Source: JBAZQS01 sp041645075
GTDB lineage: Bacteria; Patescibacteriota; Patescibacteriia; 2-01-FULL-39-33
Direction of reading: 5' to 3'
DNA: 64,000 nucleotides
NCBI GenBank assembly: GCA_041645075.1
Contig: JBAZQS010000002.1
Coordinates: 15,408 to 79,407, forward strand
Shown: positions 23,639 through 31,375 of the stretch, piece by piece
How positions within the stretch are numbered: the stretch's first letter is position 1
Layout of the letters: every line of letters starts with the position of its first letter
Made by a program: the position numbers and the translations under genes
Notes under the pieces: generated by a model
What the model was told of the DNA's origin: nothing
The model's database searches: none
What the model saw: only the letters and a program-made list of their open reading frames with translations

Positions 23639-24256
23639 ATGGATAAAATACCGGAAAAAGAATTGAGGATTTTAAAAAAATTGAAGACGCCGGTTAAGAT
23701 TCAGGATTTTTTGGATAAAATGAAAATTAATTTTGAAAAAGACGGTGATACTTTTTTCTCGCCCCTGTCGGTATTGGAGAAAAGGACTTGTCATTGTTGC
23801 GAGGGCGCGATTTTAGCGGCTTTGGCTTTGCGCGTCAATGGTTGGCCGCCCTTGGTCTTAGACCTTACGGCCAGTAAAAATGATTTTGACCATGTGGTGG
23901 CGGTTTTTCAAATAAACGGCAAGTGGGGAGCGATTTCTAAAACCAATCACGCGTGCCTAAGATATCGGGAGCCGGTTTATGCCTCAATCAGGGAATTGGT
24001 AATGAGTTATTTTCATGAGTATTTTGACGACCGGGGCCGAAAAAATTTAAGAAGCTATTCGCGGCCAGTTAATCTTAAACGGTTTGATTCCCGCAACTGG
24101 ATGACCACCAAAAAACACATTGATTACATTCCTGAATATTTAGTGGAGGTAAAACATTATCCCATTCTTAACCGAAAACAGATTAGGAATTTGAGAAAAG
24201 CCGACCCGATTGAAATCAAGGCCGGTAAAATTACGGAATGGAAGGGAAATTTTTAA
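23639..24256 (+). CDS. transglutaminase-like (papain-fold) protein
   Basis: 205 aa, starting two bases after the zinc-ribbon gene. The segment CHCCEGAILAALALRVNG (about 51-68), then PPLVLDLTASKNDFDHVVAVFQING, with Cys54 and His85, fits the Cys-His pair of bacterial transglutaminase/cysteine-protease folds. The following strand (KWGAISKTNH) would carry the third residue. No signal peptide, so cytoplasmic. Substrate unknown. The coupling to a zinc-ribbon protein is seen in sequence; its meaning is not known. Confidence 0.65.
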   Translation: MDKIPEKELRILKKLKTPVKIQDFLDKMKINFEKDGDTFFSPLSVLEKRTCHCCEGAILAALALRVNGWPPLVLDLTASKNDFDHVVAVFQINGKWGAISKTNHACLRYREPVYASIRELVMSYFHEYFDDRGRKNLRSYSRPVNLKRFDSRNWMTTKKHIDYIPEYLVEVKHYPILNRKQIRNLRKADPIEIKAGKITEWKGNF

Positions 24257-24317
24257 TTGGCCGATCTTATTGGCTGATCTTGATTTTTCCCAAAAATTTG
24301 TTTAGGATTAATTTGAT

Positions 24318-25403
24318 TTATGTCCTTTTTGATAGTTTTTTAACCCAATCTTTTACTCCTAAAATATCTTTTAAGCTGGGATTAAAAATTGGCTGGTGAG
24401 TTTTTAGAATTTTTTCAATAATTTTCGGAATATCTAAAAAGCTAATTTTATTTTCCAAAAACATTTCCACTGCCACTTCGTCAGCAAAATTCAGAGCCGC
24501 CGGCATTGTTCCCCCGATTTTCCCGGCCAAGTAAGCATAATTTAGACAGGGAAAGGTTTTGGTGTCCGGTTTTTGGAAAGATAAATTTTTAATTTCGGCT
24601 AAATCTAAATTTTTCCAGGGATTTTGGAGGCGTTGTGGATAAAAAAGAGCATATTGGATAGGGAAGCGCATATCTGGCCGGGAAAGCAGGGCTTTTATGG
24701 TCCCGTCATTGAATTCTACCATTGAATGAATAATCCCTTCAGGATGAATCAAAACCTCGATTTTTTCAAGAGGCAGATCGAAGAAATATTGAGCTTCGAG
24801 GACCTCAAAACCCTTGTTCATTAAGGTCGCCGAATCAACCGTAATTTTCGGCCCCATTTTCCAAACAGGGTGGGAAAAGACCTGTCCCTTTTTTATCGAA
24901 TTTAAGTCCGCCTTTTTCCAATTCCTAAACGGTCCTCCGGAACAAGTTAGAATTATTCTTTTTAAGGTTTTTTTATCCTCTCCCCTGAGGCATTGGAGGA
25001 TAGCCGAATGTTCTGAATCGAGGGGGAACAATTGAGCCCCGTATTTTTTTAAAGCCTTCTTTATTAGGGGACCGGCTGCCACTAAAATTTCCTTTGTTGC
25101 CAAAAAAATTATTTTTTTCTCTTTGATGGCCCTTAGGGTAGCTTCCAGGGCTACTGTTCCTGGAATGGCCACTACCACATTATTAACCCAGGGGAAGCTC
25201 ACCAATTTTTCAAGAGATTTTGGGCCATTTTCTTCGAGGACAACCATCCTTGGTTTAAATTCCTTTATTTGAGAAGTTAGTTCGGTTGTTTTATTTTTAG
25301 CAGCGATACCTACCACTTTGTAGGTTTGGGAATAAGCCCTGATTACCTCTAGAACCTGTCTGCCTATTGATCCGGTGGATCCTAAAATAATCAAATTTTT
25401 CAT
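24318..25403 (-). CDS. dxr: 1-deoxy-D-xylulose 5-phosphate reductoisomerase
   Basis: 361 aa, somewhat shorter than the about 398 aa of E. coli. NADPH site ILGSTGSIGRQVLEVIR at the N terminus; catalytic and substrate motifs LDSEHSAILQCL, GPKITVDSATLMNKGFEVLEAQYFF, and HPEGIIHSMVEF with the metal-binding region. It makes 2-C-methyl-D-erythritol 4-phosphate, the second step of the MEP isoprenoid pathway. The start overlaps the end of ispE by four bases (ATGA), so the two are translated together. The MEP pathway is patchy in Patescibacteria, so its presence is worth noting. Confidence 0.95.
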   Translation of the reverse strand: MKNLIILGSTGSIGRQVLEVIRAYSQTYKVVGIAAKNKTTELTSQIKEFKPRMVVLEENGPKSLEKLVSFPWVNNVVVAIPGTVALEATLRAIKEKKIIFLATKEILVAAGPLIKKALKKYGAQLFPLDSEHSAILQCLRGEDKKTLKRIILTCSGGPFRNWKKADLNSIKKGQVFSHPVWKMGPKITVDSATLMNKGFEVLEAQYFFDLPLEKIEVLIHPEGIIHSMVEFNDGTIKALLSRPDMRFPIQYALFYPQRLQNPWKNLDLAEIKNLSFQKPDTKTFPCLNYAYLAGKIGGTMPAALNFADEVAVEMFLENKISFLDIPKIIEKILKTHQPIFNPSLKDILGVKDWVKKLSKRT

Positions 25404-26182
25404 TTTAAAATATTTAACCCCTTATTTTGAGGATGACAGATAAAAATGTCGCCATTAAAATTTTTAAAATTTTCGGCAATTTTTTTAGCTAATTTATAAT
25501 TATTCGTTCCACAAAAAATGGTTGGACCCGAACCAGAAAGTTTGGGTTTTAGATTAAATTTTAAAAAACATTTTTCTGCCTTTTTGATTTCCGGACAAAT
25601 TTCTCGATTTATTTCCAAAAAACTTTTCCCTGTTTTATCATAAAGATTATAAATCGCCTTGGTTTCGACTCTTTTATGGGGGCGGGAAAGCACAAAAAAT
25701 TTCGGCACTCTTAGTTTAATCGACGTAACTAATTCCCCAATTCCTTCAATCCGGCAAGTCCCGCCGTAAAAGAAAAAGGGAACATCCGAACCCACCCTTA
25801 TCCCAATTTCCCCCAACTCCTTTAGTGATAATCTCAAATTATAAAGCTTATTCAAGGCGATTAAGGTGGCGGCAGCATCCGTGCTGCCGCCACCGAGACC
25901 AGCGGCAATGGGAATGACTTTTTGAAGGTGAATCCGGCAGGGCAGTTTTCGTTTAAGCTCTTTTTCCAAAATTCTTTTCGCTCTTAAAATAATGTTTTCC
26001 GATTCAGGACAGATAATACTGCCTGAAAAACAATCTTTTTTTGATTTCTCAAATAGTAAAAAATCAGCCAAATCAATTGATTGAAAAGTGCTTTCAATAT
26101 TATGATAGCTGTCTGGTCTTTTGCCTAAAATTTTAAGATTAAGGTTTATTTTCGCATTCGCCTGAATTAAAATCGATTTCAT
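25400..26182 (-). CDS. ispE: 4-diphosphocytidyl-2-C-methyl-D-erythritol kinase
   Basis: 260 aa, GHMP kinase family. N-terminal ANAKINLNLKILGKRPDSYH, the ATP-binding Gly-rich motif IPIAAGLGGGSTDAAATL, and the C-terminal LSGSGPTIFCGT. It phosphorylates CDP-methylerythritol in the MEP pathway. The gene order ispE-dxr on one transcript is unusual; the other MEP genes are not in this window. Confidence 0.94.
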   Translation of the reverse strand: MKSILIQANAKINLNLKILGKRPDSYHNIESTFQSIDLADFLLFEKSKKDCFSGSIICPESENIILRAKRILEKELKRKLPCRIHLQKVIPIAAGLGGGSTDAAATLIALNKLYNLRLSLKELGEIGIRVGSDVPFFFYGGTCRIEGIGELVTSIKLRVPKFFVLSRPHKRVETKAIYNLYDKTGKSFLEINREICPEIKKAEKCFLKFNLKPKLSGSGPTIFCGTNNYKLAKKIAENFKNFNGDIFICHPQNKGLNILK

Positions 26183-26375
26183 TCTTTTATTGTATCAAAT
26201 TTTACTGATTAGAGAAATAAACAATGTTTCGGCGGACTAGACTTTTTATTTTGGAAAATAAATTTTCGGCGGGCAGTTCGTCAGTTCAGATTTTGTTTTT
26301 TGGATTTATGGATTAAATTCGGCAAAGTAATCGTGAAAGTTTGTTGATATTCTTGTTGAGGAGCCAATCATAAAA

Positions 26376-26401
26376 GAAAGCGGTTCAAACCGCTTTTTTT
26401 A
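26376..26401 (+). terminator. terminator upstream of guaA
   Basis: AAGCGGTT/AACCGCTT hairpin and seven T on the plus strand, though no plus-strand gene ends before it. Between ispE and guaA it implies a small plus-strand RNA starting in 26200-26370 or an attenuator of guaA; I found no convincing promoter for it. Confidence 0.7.
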
Positions 26402-26497
26402 TAGTTGGCAAAAAACCAGATTTATGTTAAGGTTGCGGCTAGAAACGGCTTTATAAGCTGATTGTACTTTTTTCAATCTAATAAGGAGAATAAGGTC

Positions 26498-28096
26498 ATG
26501 CTAGACACCTTTAAAAGAGCCACGGCAGAGGTTTTGGCCGCCATCCATCAGGAAATGAAGATTCGCCGGACAAATGAGGTTTTCCTTTTATTCACCATGG
26601 GAAGCCAGTTTGACCATTTGATTTTCCAGGCCCTAAGCAAGCTTGGAATTTATTGTCTTATTGCCGACCCGGCTTCGGTCACGGCCACTGATGTTTCCGC
26701 GCTCAAACCAGTGGGCATTATAATTTCAGGCGGACCCGCTTCGGTTCAGGCCGAGCCGCCGCCATTTGATGAAAAAATTTTTGACCTCGGCATCCCGGTG
26801 CTTGGCATTTGCCTTGGGTTTCAGATGTGGGCAAAACATATTGGCGTTTGCGTGGCGTCGTCTCTTCATAAGGAATTTGGCACGCATCAGGCAATAGTAA
26901 TATCCGATAGCGGGCTTTTTAATGGTTGTGATTCAATAATTTCCGTGCTTCAGAGCCATGGCGATCAAGTAGAATTCAATGATCGCCTGAAAATTTTGGC
27001 TTTAACCTCCAAAATTCTGTCCGCGGCTTCATATCAGCATTTATATGGCGTGCAATTCCATCCCGAAGTCACGGAAACCATTTGCGGACCGCTTATTTTT
27101 CAAAATTTTTGTTTTAAAATTTGCGGCGCTAAGGATTGTTTTCCGGCGCATAACGTCGCTGAGCAAAAAATTATTCAGCTTCATGAAGAAGTCGGTGATA
27201 AAAGAGTTCTCCTCGCGCTCTCGGGCGGATCGGACTCATCAACCGTGGCTTATCTGCTGAAGGAGGCAATCAAAAATCAAGCTGGTCAAATCCGAGCGGT
27301 TTATATCAAGGGACTTGACCGTCCTGATGACGAATTATTCGTCCGAAAGCATTTTAGCCATCAATCATGGCTGGAGCTTGTCATTATTGATGCCACTGTT
27401 CAATTTTTGGAAGCGCTTGCCGGAAAGAGCGGTATGCGAGATAAGCGTCTGGCCATGCGCTCGGTCTATAAGGATATTTTAGAAGTTCAAGCCAAAGAGT
27501 TTGGCGCTGATTTCATCGCTCAAGGCACCTTATACACCGACATTTCCGAAAGCGGCGGCGGTCTGGCCAGTGGCGCGCGAAAAGCGGTAATTAAAATTCA
27601 CCATAATACCAACTTGGGATTTAGCCTTCCCGAGCTTACGCCCCTTGATGATTGCGTTAAAGACGGGGGACGCAATATTGGCCGAGACATTGGCGTGCCC
27701 GAAGAGCTTTTGGTCCGCCATCCATTTCCCGGTCCCGGCCTTGCGGTTCGGATTGAAGGAGAGGTTACGGCCGAAAAACTGGCTATGGCCCGACAGCTCG
27801 ACGGTATTTATATTGAGGAGCTTCGCCGAGCCGATCTTTATCGGCAAATATGGCAAGCGGGAGCCGTGGTTACTCTCTCAATCCACACTTATACCAAAGG
27901 CGATGATGCCGGTAGCGGACCCGTTATTGCCCTGTGGGCGGTTTGGAGCGTGAATGGATTTACGGCCCGAGCCGCTTTCCTGCCCCCTGATTTTATTGAG
28001 CATTTAATTCGGCGAATCGGAAACGAGGTTTTAGGCATCGGCGCCATTGTTTATCGCTATTCCGACAAGCCACCCTCTACTATTGAGTGGGGATAG
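26498..28096 (+). CDS. guaA: GMP synthase (glutamine-hydrolysing)
   Basis: About 532 aa from the ATG at 26498, which has AAGGAG nine bases upstream; a TTG-initiated extension to 26462 is unlikely. Class I amidotransferase domain (about 20-205) with the nucleophile in GICLGFQMW and the His-Glu pair in QFHPEV; ATP-pyrophosphatase loop LALSGGSDSSTVAYLL; C-terminal GMP synthase dimerisation domain ending PPSTIEWG. It converts XMP to GMP. SD strength and codon use resemble pyrE/pyrF downstream and not the neighbouring ispE/dxr. Confidence 0.96.
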   Translation: MLDTFKRATAEVLAAIHQEMKIRRTNEVFLLFTMGSQFDHLIFQALSKLGIYCLIADPASVTATDVSALKPVGIIISGGPASVQAEPPPFDEKIFDLGIPVLGICLGFQMWAKHIGVCVASSLHKEFGTHQAIVISDSGLFNGCDSIISVLQSHGDQVEFNDRLKILALTSKILSAASYQHLYGVQFHPEVTETICGPLIFQNFCFKICGAKDCFPAHNVAEQKIIQLHEEVGDKRVLLALSGGSDSSTVAYLLKEAIKNQAGQIRAVYIKGLDRPDDELFVRKHFSHQSWLELVIIDATVQFLEALAGKSGMRDKRLAMRSVYKDILEVQAKEFGADFIAQGTLYTDISESGGGLASGARKAVIKIHHNTNLGFSLPELTPLDDCVKDGGRNIGRDIGVPEELLVRHPFPGPGLAVRIEGEVTAEKLAMARQLDGIYIEELRRADLYRQIWQAGAVVTLSIHTYTKGDDAGSGPVIALWAVWSVNGFTARAAFLPPDFIEHLIRRIGNEVLGIGAIVYRYSDKPPSTIEWG

Positions 28097-28099
28097 TAT

Positions 28100-28129
28100 G
28101 AGATGGTTACAAAACTATATTTCTCTAAA
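28100..28129. repeat. repeat B, single-arm fragment
   Basis: Thirty bases identical to the left arm of the complete repeat B at 48258 (GAGATGGTTACAAAACTAT and on), just after guaA. The other arm is missing. Confidence 0.7.
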
Positions 28130-28130
28130 T

Positions 28131-28167
28131 CCGATTATCTTATAAAAGAGATGGTCGGTTTTTTTTG
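28131..28167 (+). terminator. terminator of guaA
   Basis: CCGATTATCT pairs over 10 bp, with two G-T pairs, to AGATGGTCGG; TTTTTTTT follows. Confidence 0.75.
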
Positions 28168-28195
28168 ATTTTTAAATAACAAATTTTATCCTCTC

Positions 28196-28224
28196 TTGAT
28201 TAAATAATCAAATTGTGATATAGT
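28196..28224 (+). promoter_or_regulatory. promoter of the acidic 51-aa protein
   Basis: TTGATT, 17 bases, TATAGT, about 45 bases before the start codon. Confidence 0.55.
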
Positions 28225-28268
28225 TACCAGAGGTCATCGCGCCTATTCTAATTAATTAAAAAATTACA

Positions 28269-28424
28269 ATGGACGACCAACAGAACCCGGCAGTGGATCC
28301 TCAAAAAGAGGCCACGGCTGTGGAAGAATCAACAGAAGAGCAGACAGAAGAAGAAACTTCAACACCGGAAGTCACAACCGAAGAAGAAGTTACACCTGAA
28401 AAAACCGAAGATACACAAGAGTAA
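28269..28424 (+). CDS. acidic low-complexity protein, 51 aa
   Basis: The product, starting MDDQQNPAVDPQKEATAVEE, has about 17 Glu and 10 Thr and very few hydrophobic residues, so it should be disordered. It has its own promoter and a strong terminator six bases after the stop, which supports expression. No signal peptide. Function unknown; small acidic proteins of this kind occur in Patescibacteria, but I recognise no family. Confidence 0.6.
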   Translation: MDDQQNPAVDPQKEATAVEESTEEQTEEETSTPEVTTEEEVTPEKTEDTQE

Positions 28425-28429
28425 ATTTC

Positions 28430-28463
28430 AAATCCCACCCTTACCGGTGGGATTTGTTTTTTT
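28430..28463 (+). terminator. terminator of the acidic 51-aa gene
   Basis: AAATCCCACC/GGTGGGATTT stem, loop CTTACC, then GTTTTTTT. Confidence 0.85.
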
Positions 28464-28536
28464 ATTTTAATTTTAGAAGCCAGATTAAGAATTTAAATTT
28501 GACTATAAACCGCATTGGTAATAAAATTAATTAATT

Positions 28537-29535
28537 ATGAATATAGAAAAATTATTTACAATCTTAAAAGAACAACCCGTCTATCGCGTCAAGCAAGTCA
28601 AAACCGCGATTTTTAAAAATTTAATAGATGACTGGGCCGGGGCATTAAATTTGCCGCTTACTTTGCGCGAAGAATTAAATAAGGACTGTCCACTACAAAT
28701 TGACGGCCAAGTTTTTCAATCCACCGATAAATCATTTAAGTCGCTTATTACTTTGGCCGATGGTTTAAAAATTGAGTCGGTTTTGCTTGGCCATAAAGAC
28801 GGCCATCACACCATTTGTGTTTCTTCGCAGATTGGCTGTCCGCTCAAGTGCGGATTTTGCGCGACCGGACAAATGGGTTTTAAAAGAAATCTAACCGTCT
28901 GGGAAATTGTGATGCAGGTTTTGTTTTTTTTGAGATATTTGAAAGCCAAAAAAATTGATTTGGAAAAATCAATTAATGTGGTTTTTATGGGCATGGGCGA
29001 GCCGTTTTTAAATTATGATAATGTGATGGCGGCGATAAAAATTTTAAACGATAAAGACGGGCTCAATATCGGCGCGCGGCATATTTCAATTTCCACCGTC
29101 GGCATTATTGAGGGGATAAATAAATTAGCCAAAGAAAATTTGCAAGTTAACCTGGCGATTTCTTTGCATGCGCCGGAAGATTCTCTTCGTTCAAAACTGG
29201 TGCCGGTCAATGAAAAATATTCTATTGGAAAAATACTATCTGCTGTTGATAGCTATATTGAAAAAACCTCTCGCCGGGTGATGTTTGAATATATTCTCGT
29301 TGATGGCGTCAACGACCGCGAAAAGGACGCGGAACAGTTAGCGGCCTTAATGGACCGTCCTTTATACTTTGTTAATTTAATCTCTTATAATCCCACGGGT
29401 AAATTCAAACCGTCGTCCGCGGAGAATATTAATCGCTTTCGCCAGACCTTACAGCGTTCGGGAATTTTTGTGACCCAGCGCTATCATTTTGGCGGTAAAA
29501 TCAAAGCCGCTTGCGGCCAACTGGCAGGTGATTGA
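28537..29535 (+). CDS. rlmN: dual-specificity RNA methyltransferase RlmN
   Basis: 332 aa. Radical-SAM cluster motif CPLKCGFC (C101, C105, C108), the GMGEPFLNY motif, and a C-terminal FGGKIKAACGQL that carries the methyl-transferring cysteine. It methylates C2 of A2503 in 23S rRNA and A37 of some tRNAs. No SD (AT-rich TAATTAATTATG leader). Confidence 0.96.
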   Translation: MNIEKLFTILKEQPVYRVKQVKTAIFKNLIDDWAGALNLPLTLREELNKDCPLQIDGQVFQSTDKSFKSLITLADGLKIESVLLGHKDGHHTICVSSQIGCPLKCGFCATGQMGFKRNLTVWEIVMQVLFFLRYLKAKKIDLEKSINVVFMGMGEPFLNYDNVMAAIKILNDKDGLNIGARHISISTVGIIEGINKLAKENLQVNLAISLHAPEDSLRSKLVPVNEKYSIGKILSAVDSYIEKTSRRVMFEYILVDGVNDREKDAEQLAALMDRPLYFVNLISYNPTGKFKPSSAENINRFRQTLQRSGIFVTQRYHFGGKIKAACGQLAGD

Positions 29536-29560
29536 CTTTTCTGAATTTTTTAGGTAAATT
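29532..29560 (+). promoter_or_regulatory. promoter of the pyrE-pyrF unit
   Basis: TTGACT (overlapping the rlmN stop), 17 bases, TAAATT. The leader contains a GAGGGT/ACCTTC hairpin followed by TATTTTTATTTT (29575-29605), which could act as an attenuator. Confidence 0.5.
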
Positions 29561-29625
29561 ATAGGCACTATATTGGAGGGTATACGCACCTTCTATTTTT
29601 ATTTTAAAGCAAAGGAGAATGCTTA

Positions 29626-30357
29626 ATGTCGCATTCTACAGAATTGCCACCCGAGCGATTGCTTAAAGTATCAGCAAAAGAACTCGAGATGAAACGATTT
29701 GAGTCATCGGAAATTGAAGCAATTTTTAGGGCCTGCAATGCCTTTTGGTTGCATAATGGCAACCCAAAGAAACCGCACGTGGTTTTGACCTCGGGCCTTT
29801 GCAGTAATGGCTACATCAATTGCCGCGAAGTGCTTAAACGCAGTAATCTTTGCCAAATCATGGCCCAGCAACTTGTCTATTTACTTGAGCACTATCGGAG
29901 TTGGCTTGATAATTTTAATAACCCCATCGAATGGGTGGTTGGTTCGGCTTCGGCCTCAACCGGTCTTGCCAAAGACGTGGCCAATATCCTCGGCGCCAAA
30001 TGGTACCCGCTTCAAAAGGGTCCGGACAAAACCCAGATTTGGGACGGGGTGATTATTGAAGAGGGAGAAACGGTTCTGCACGTTGAGGAATTAATGACCA
30101 CGGCACTCACCGCCAAAATGGTGCGGCAAGGCATTAAAGCGGCGCATAAACACCCGATTAATTTCCTGCCGTTTTTGCCGGTCATCATTCATCGCCCGGA
30201 TCGTGGCGAAGGTGATGAGGTAGATGGCAGTAAAGTTATCCACCTTAATCATTATGACATTTGGGCTATGCCGCAAGAAAATTGTCCGCTTTGCGCTCAG
30301 GGTTCGGAGCGCATCGTGCCCAAGGGTGAAAATTGGAATCGGCTGATTAACGGCTGA
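29626..30357 (+). CDS. pyrE: orotate phosphoribosyltransferase-like protein
   Basis: 243 aa with AAGGAG eight bases before the start. A type I phosphoribosyltransferase fold: HVVLTSGLCSNGYINCREVL (orotate-site strand), WVVGSASASTGLAKDVANILGA, and the PRPP loop VLHVEELMTTALTAKMV in place of the usual VEDVITTGGS. The two acidic residues before the loop are kept as EE; the Gly-Gly is lost. The C terminus has a CPLCAQGSERI knuckle. Placement before pyrF supports a role in UMP synthesis, but another base substrate is possible. Confidence 0.75.
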   Translation: MSHSTELPPERLLKVSAKELEMKRFESSEIEAIFRACNAFWLHNGNPKKPHVVLTSGLCSNGYINCREVLKRSNLCQIMAQQLVYLLEHYRSWLDNFNNPIEWVVGSASASTGLAKDVANILGAKWYPLQKGPDKTQIWDGVIIEEGETVLHVEELMTTALTAKMVRQGIKAAHKHPINFLPFLPVIIHRPDRGEGDEVDGSKVIHLNHYDIWAMPQENCPLCAQGSERIVPKGENWNRLING

Positions 30358-30392
30358 TTTAAAATCTCAAACGAAAAAGAGGACGCTTATCA

Positions 30393-31250
30393 ATGAATTT
30401 AGAACCCGATGCAAGCTTCAATGACATTCTGTTTGCGGTCCAGGCAAATCGCATGAGTCACTTATGTGTTGGTCTTGATCCCGACCAAAAATTATGGCCG
30501 ATTCATATTCCGTTTACGCCCAATGGCCTGCTTCGTTGGGCCAAGGCCATTGTGGATGCCACCGCAGAGTATGCCTGCATTTTCAAGCCCAATGCCGCCT
30601 TCTGGGAAGTCATGAGAGCGGAGCGGCAATTGGAAAAGTTGATCGCCTACATTCAGGAAAATTTGACCCAGGCAATTTTTGATGGCAAACGTGGCGACAT
30701 CGGCGCAACCGCTGAAAAATATGCCCAAGCGGTTTTTGGCAATTATAATGCCGATGCGGCGACCGTTAATCCATATTTGGGCTTAGATACGCTTGACCCG
30801 TGGATTGAGGCGGGACAAGGCCGAGCGATTTTCGTGCTTTGCCATACCACCAATCCCGGCGCCAAGCAAACCCAGGAAAAAAAACTTGCCTCTGGGGAGA
30901 TGATCTTTGAGGATCTGGCGCATGAGCTTTCGTTAAAACACGTCAGCATTCAAGGAGACCGGGGCAAGAATTGTCAAATCGGCTTGGTCATGGCCGCGAC
31001 CTTTCCCGATCAGATTAAGGCGCTTTATGGCAAAATCGCCATGAACATGCCTCTACTTCTGCCGGGCGTGGGCAAGCAAGAGGGGGATTTGAAGGCGACT
31101 GTGGCCAATGCCAAAATTTATCCTTTCTTTATTAATGTCTCCAGCAAAATCGGCCACGCGTCAACTGGTCGGAGTTTTGCCAGAGACGCCGCCCTGGCCG
31201 CCAAGAAATACCGCGACGAAATCAATCAGGCCCTGGCCGAAGCCGGGTAA
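30393..31250 (+). CDS. pyrF: orotidine 5'-phosphate decarboxylase (type 2)
   Basis: 285 aa, the longer type 2 form. CVGLDPD near the N terminus; catalytic segment FDGKRGDIGATAEKYA with the Lys and Asp of the active site; NPYLGLDTL; and LLPGVGKQEGD for phosphate binding. It decarboxylates OMP to UMP. AGAGGA serves as SD; the gene follows the pyrE-like gene by 35 bases. Confidence 0.95.
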   Translation: MNLEPDASFNDILFAVQANRMSHLCVGLDPDQKLWPIHIPFTPNGLLRWAKAIVDATAEYACIFKPNAAFWEVMRAERQLEKLIAYIQENLTQAIFDGKRGDIGATAEKYAQAVFGNYNADAATVNPYLGLDTLDPWIEAGQGRAIFVLCHTTNPGAKQTQEKKLASGEMIFEDLAHELSLKHVSIQGDRGKNCQIGLVMAATFPDQIKALYGKIAMNMPLLLPGVGKQEGDLKATVANAKIYPFFINVSSKIGHASTGRSFARDAALAAKKYRDEINQALAEAG

Positions 31251-31316
31251 AAAGTGACAACCACCTTTGCGGTTACTGCCAGCTTAGCCCAAAAGAAAAA
31301 ATAGAACAATAATAAA

Positions 31317-31346
31317 TCCGCATCCAAAAAAGATGCGGTTTTTTAA
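31317..31346 (+). terminator. terminator of pyrE-pyrF
   Basis: CCGCATC/GATGCGG stem with an A-rich loop and TTTTTTAATTTT. Confidence 0.85.
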
Positions 31347-31375
31347 TTTTTACAAATTATGATAAACTTTAATTT

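Noticed and set aside
26462..26497. TTG-initiated extension of GuaA
   Set aside because: AAGGAG precedes the ATG at 26498; the extension crosses the SD and adds unrelated residues.
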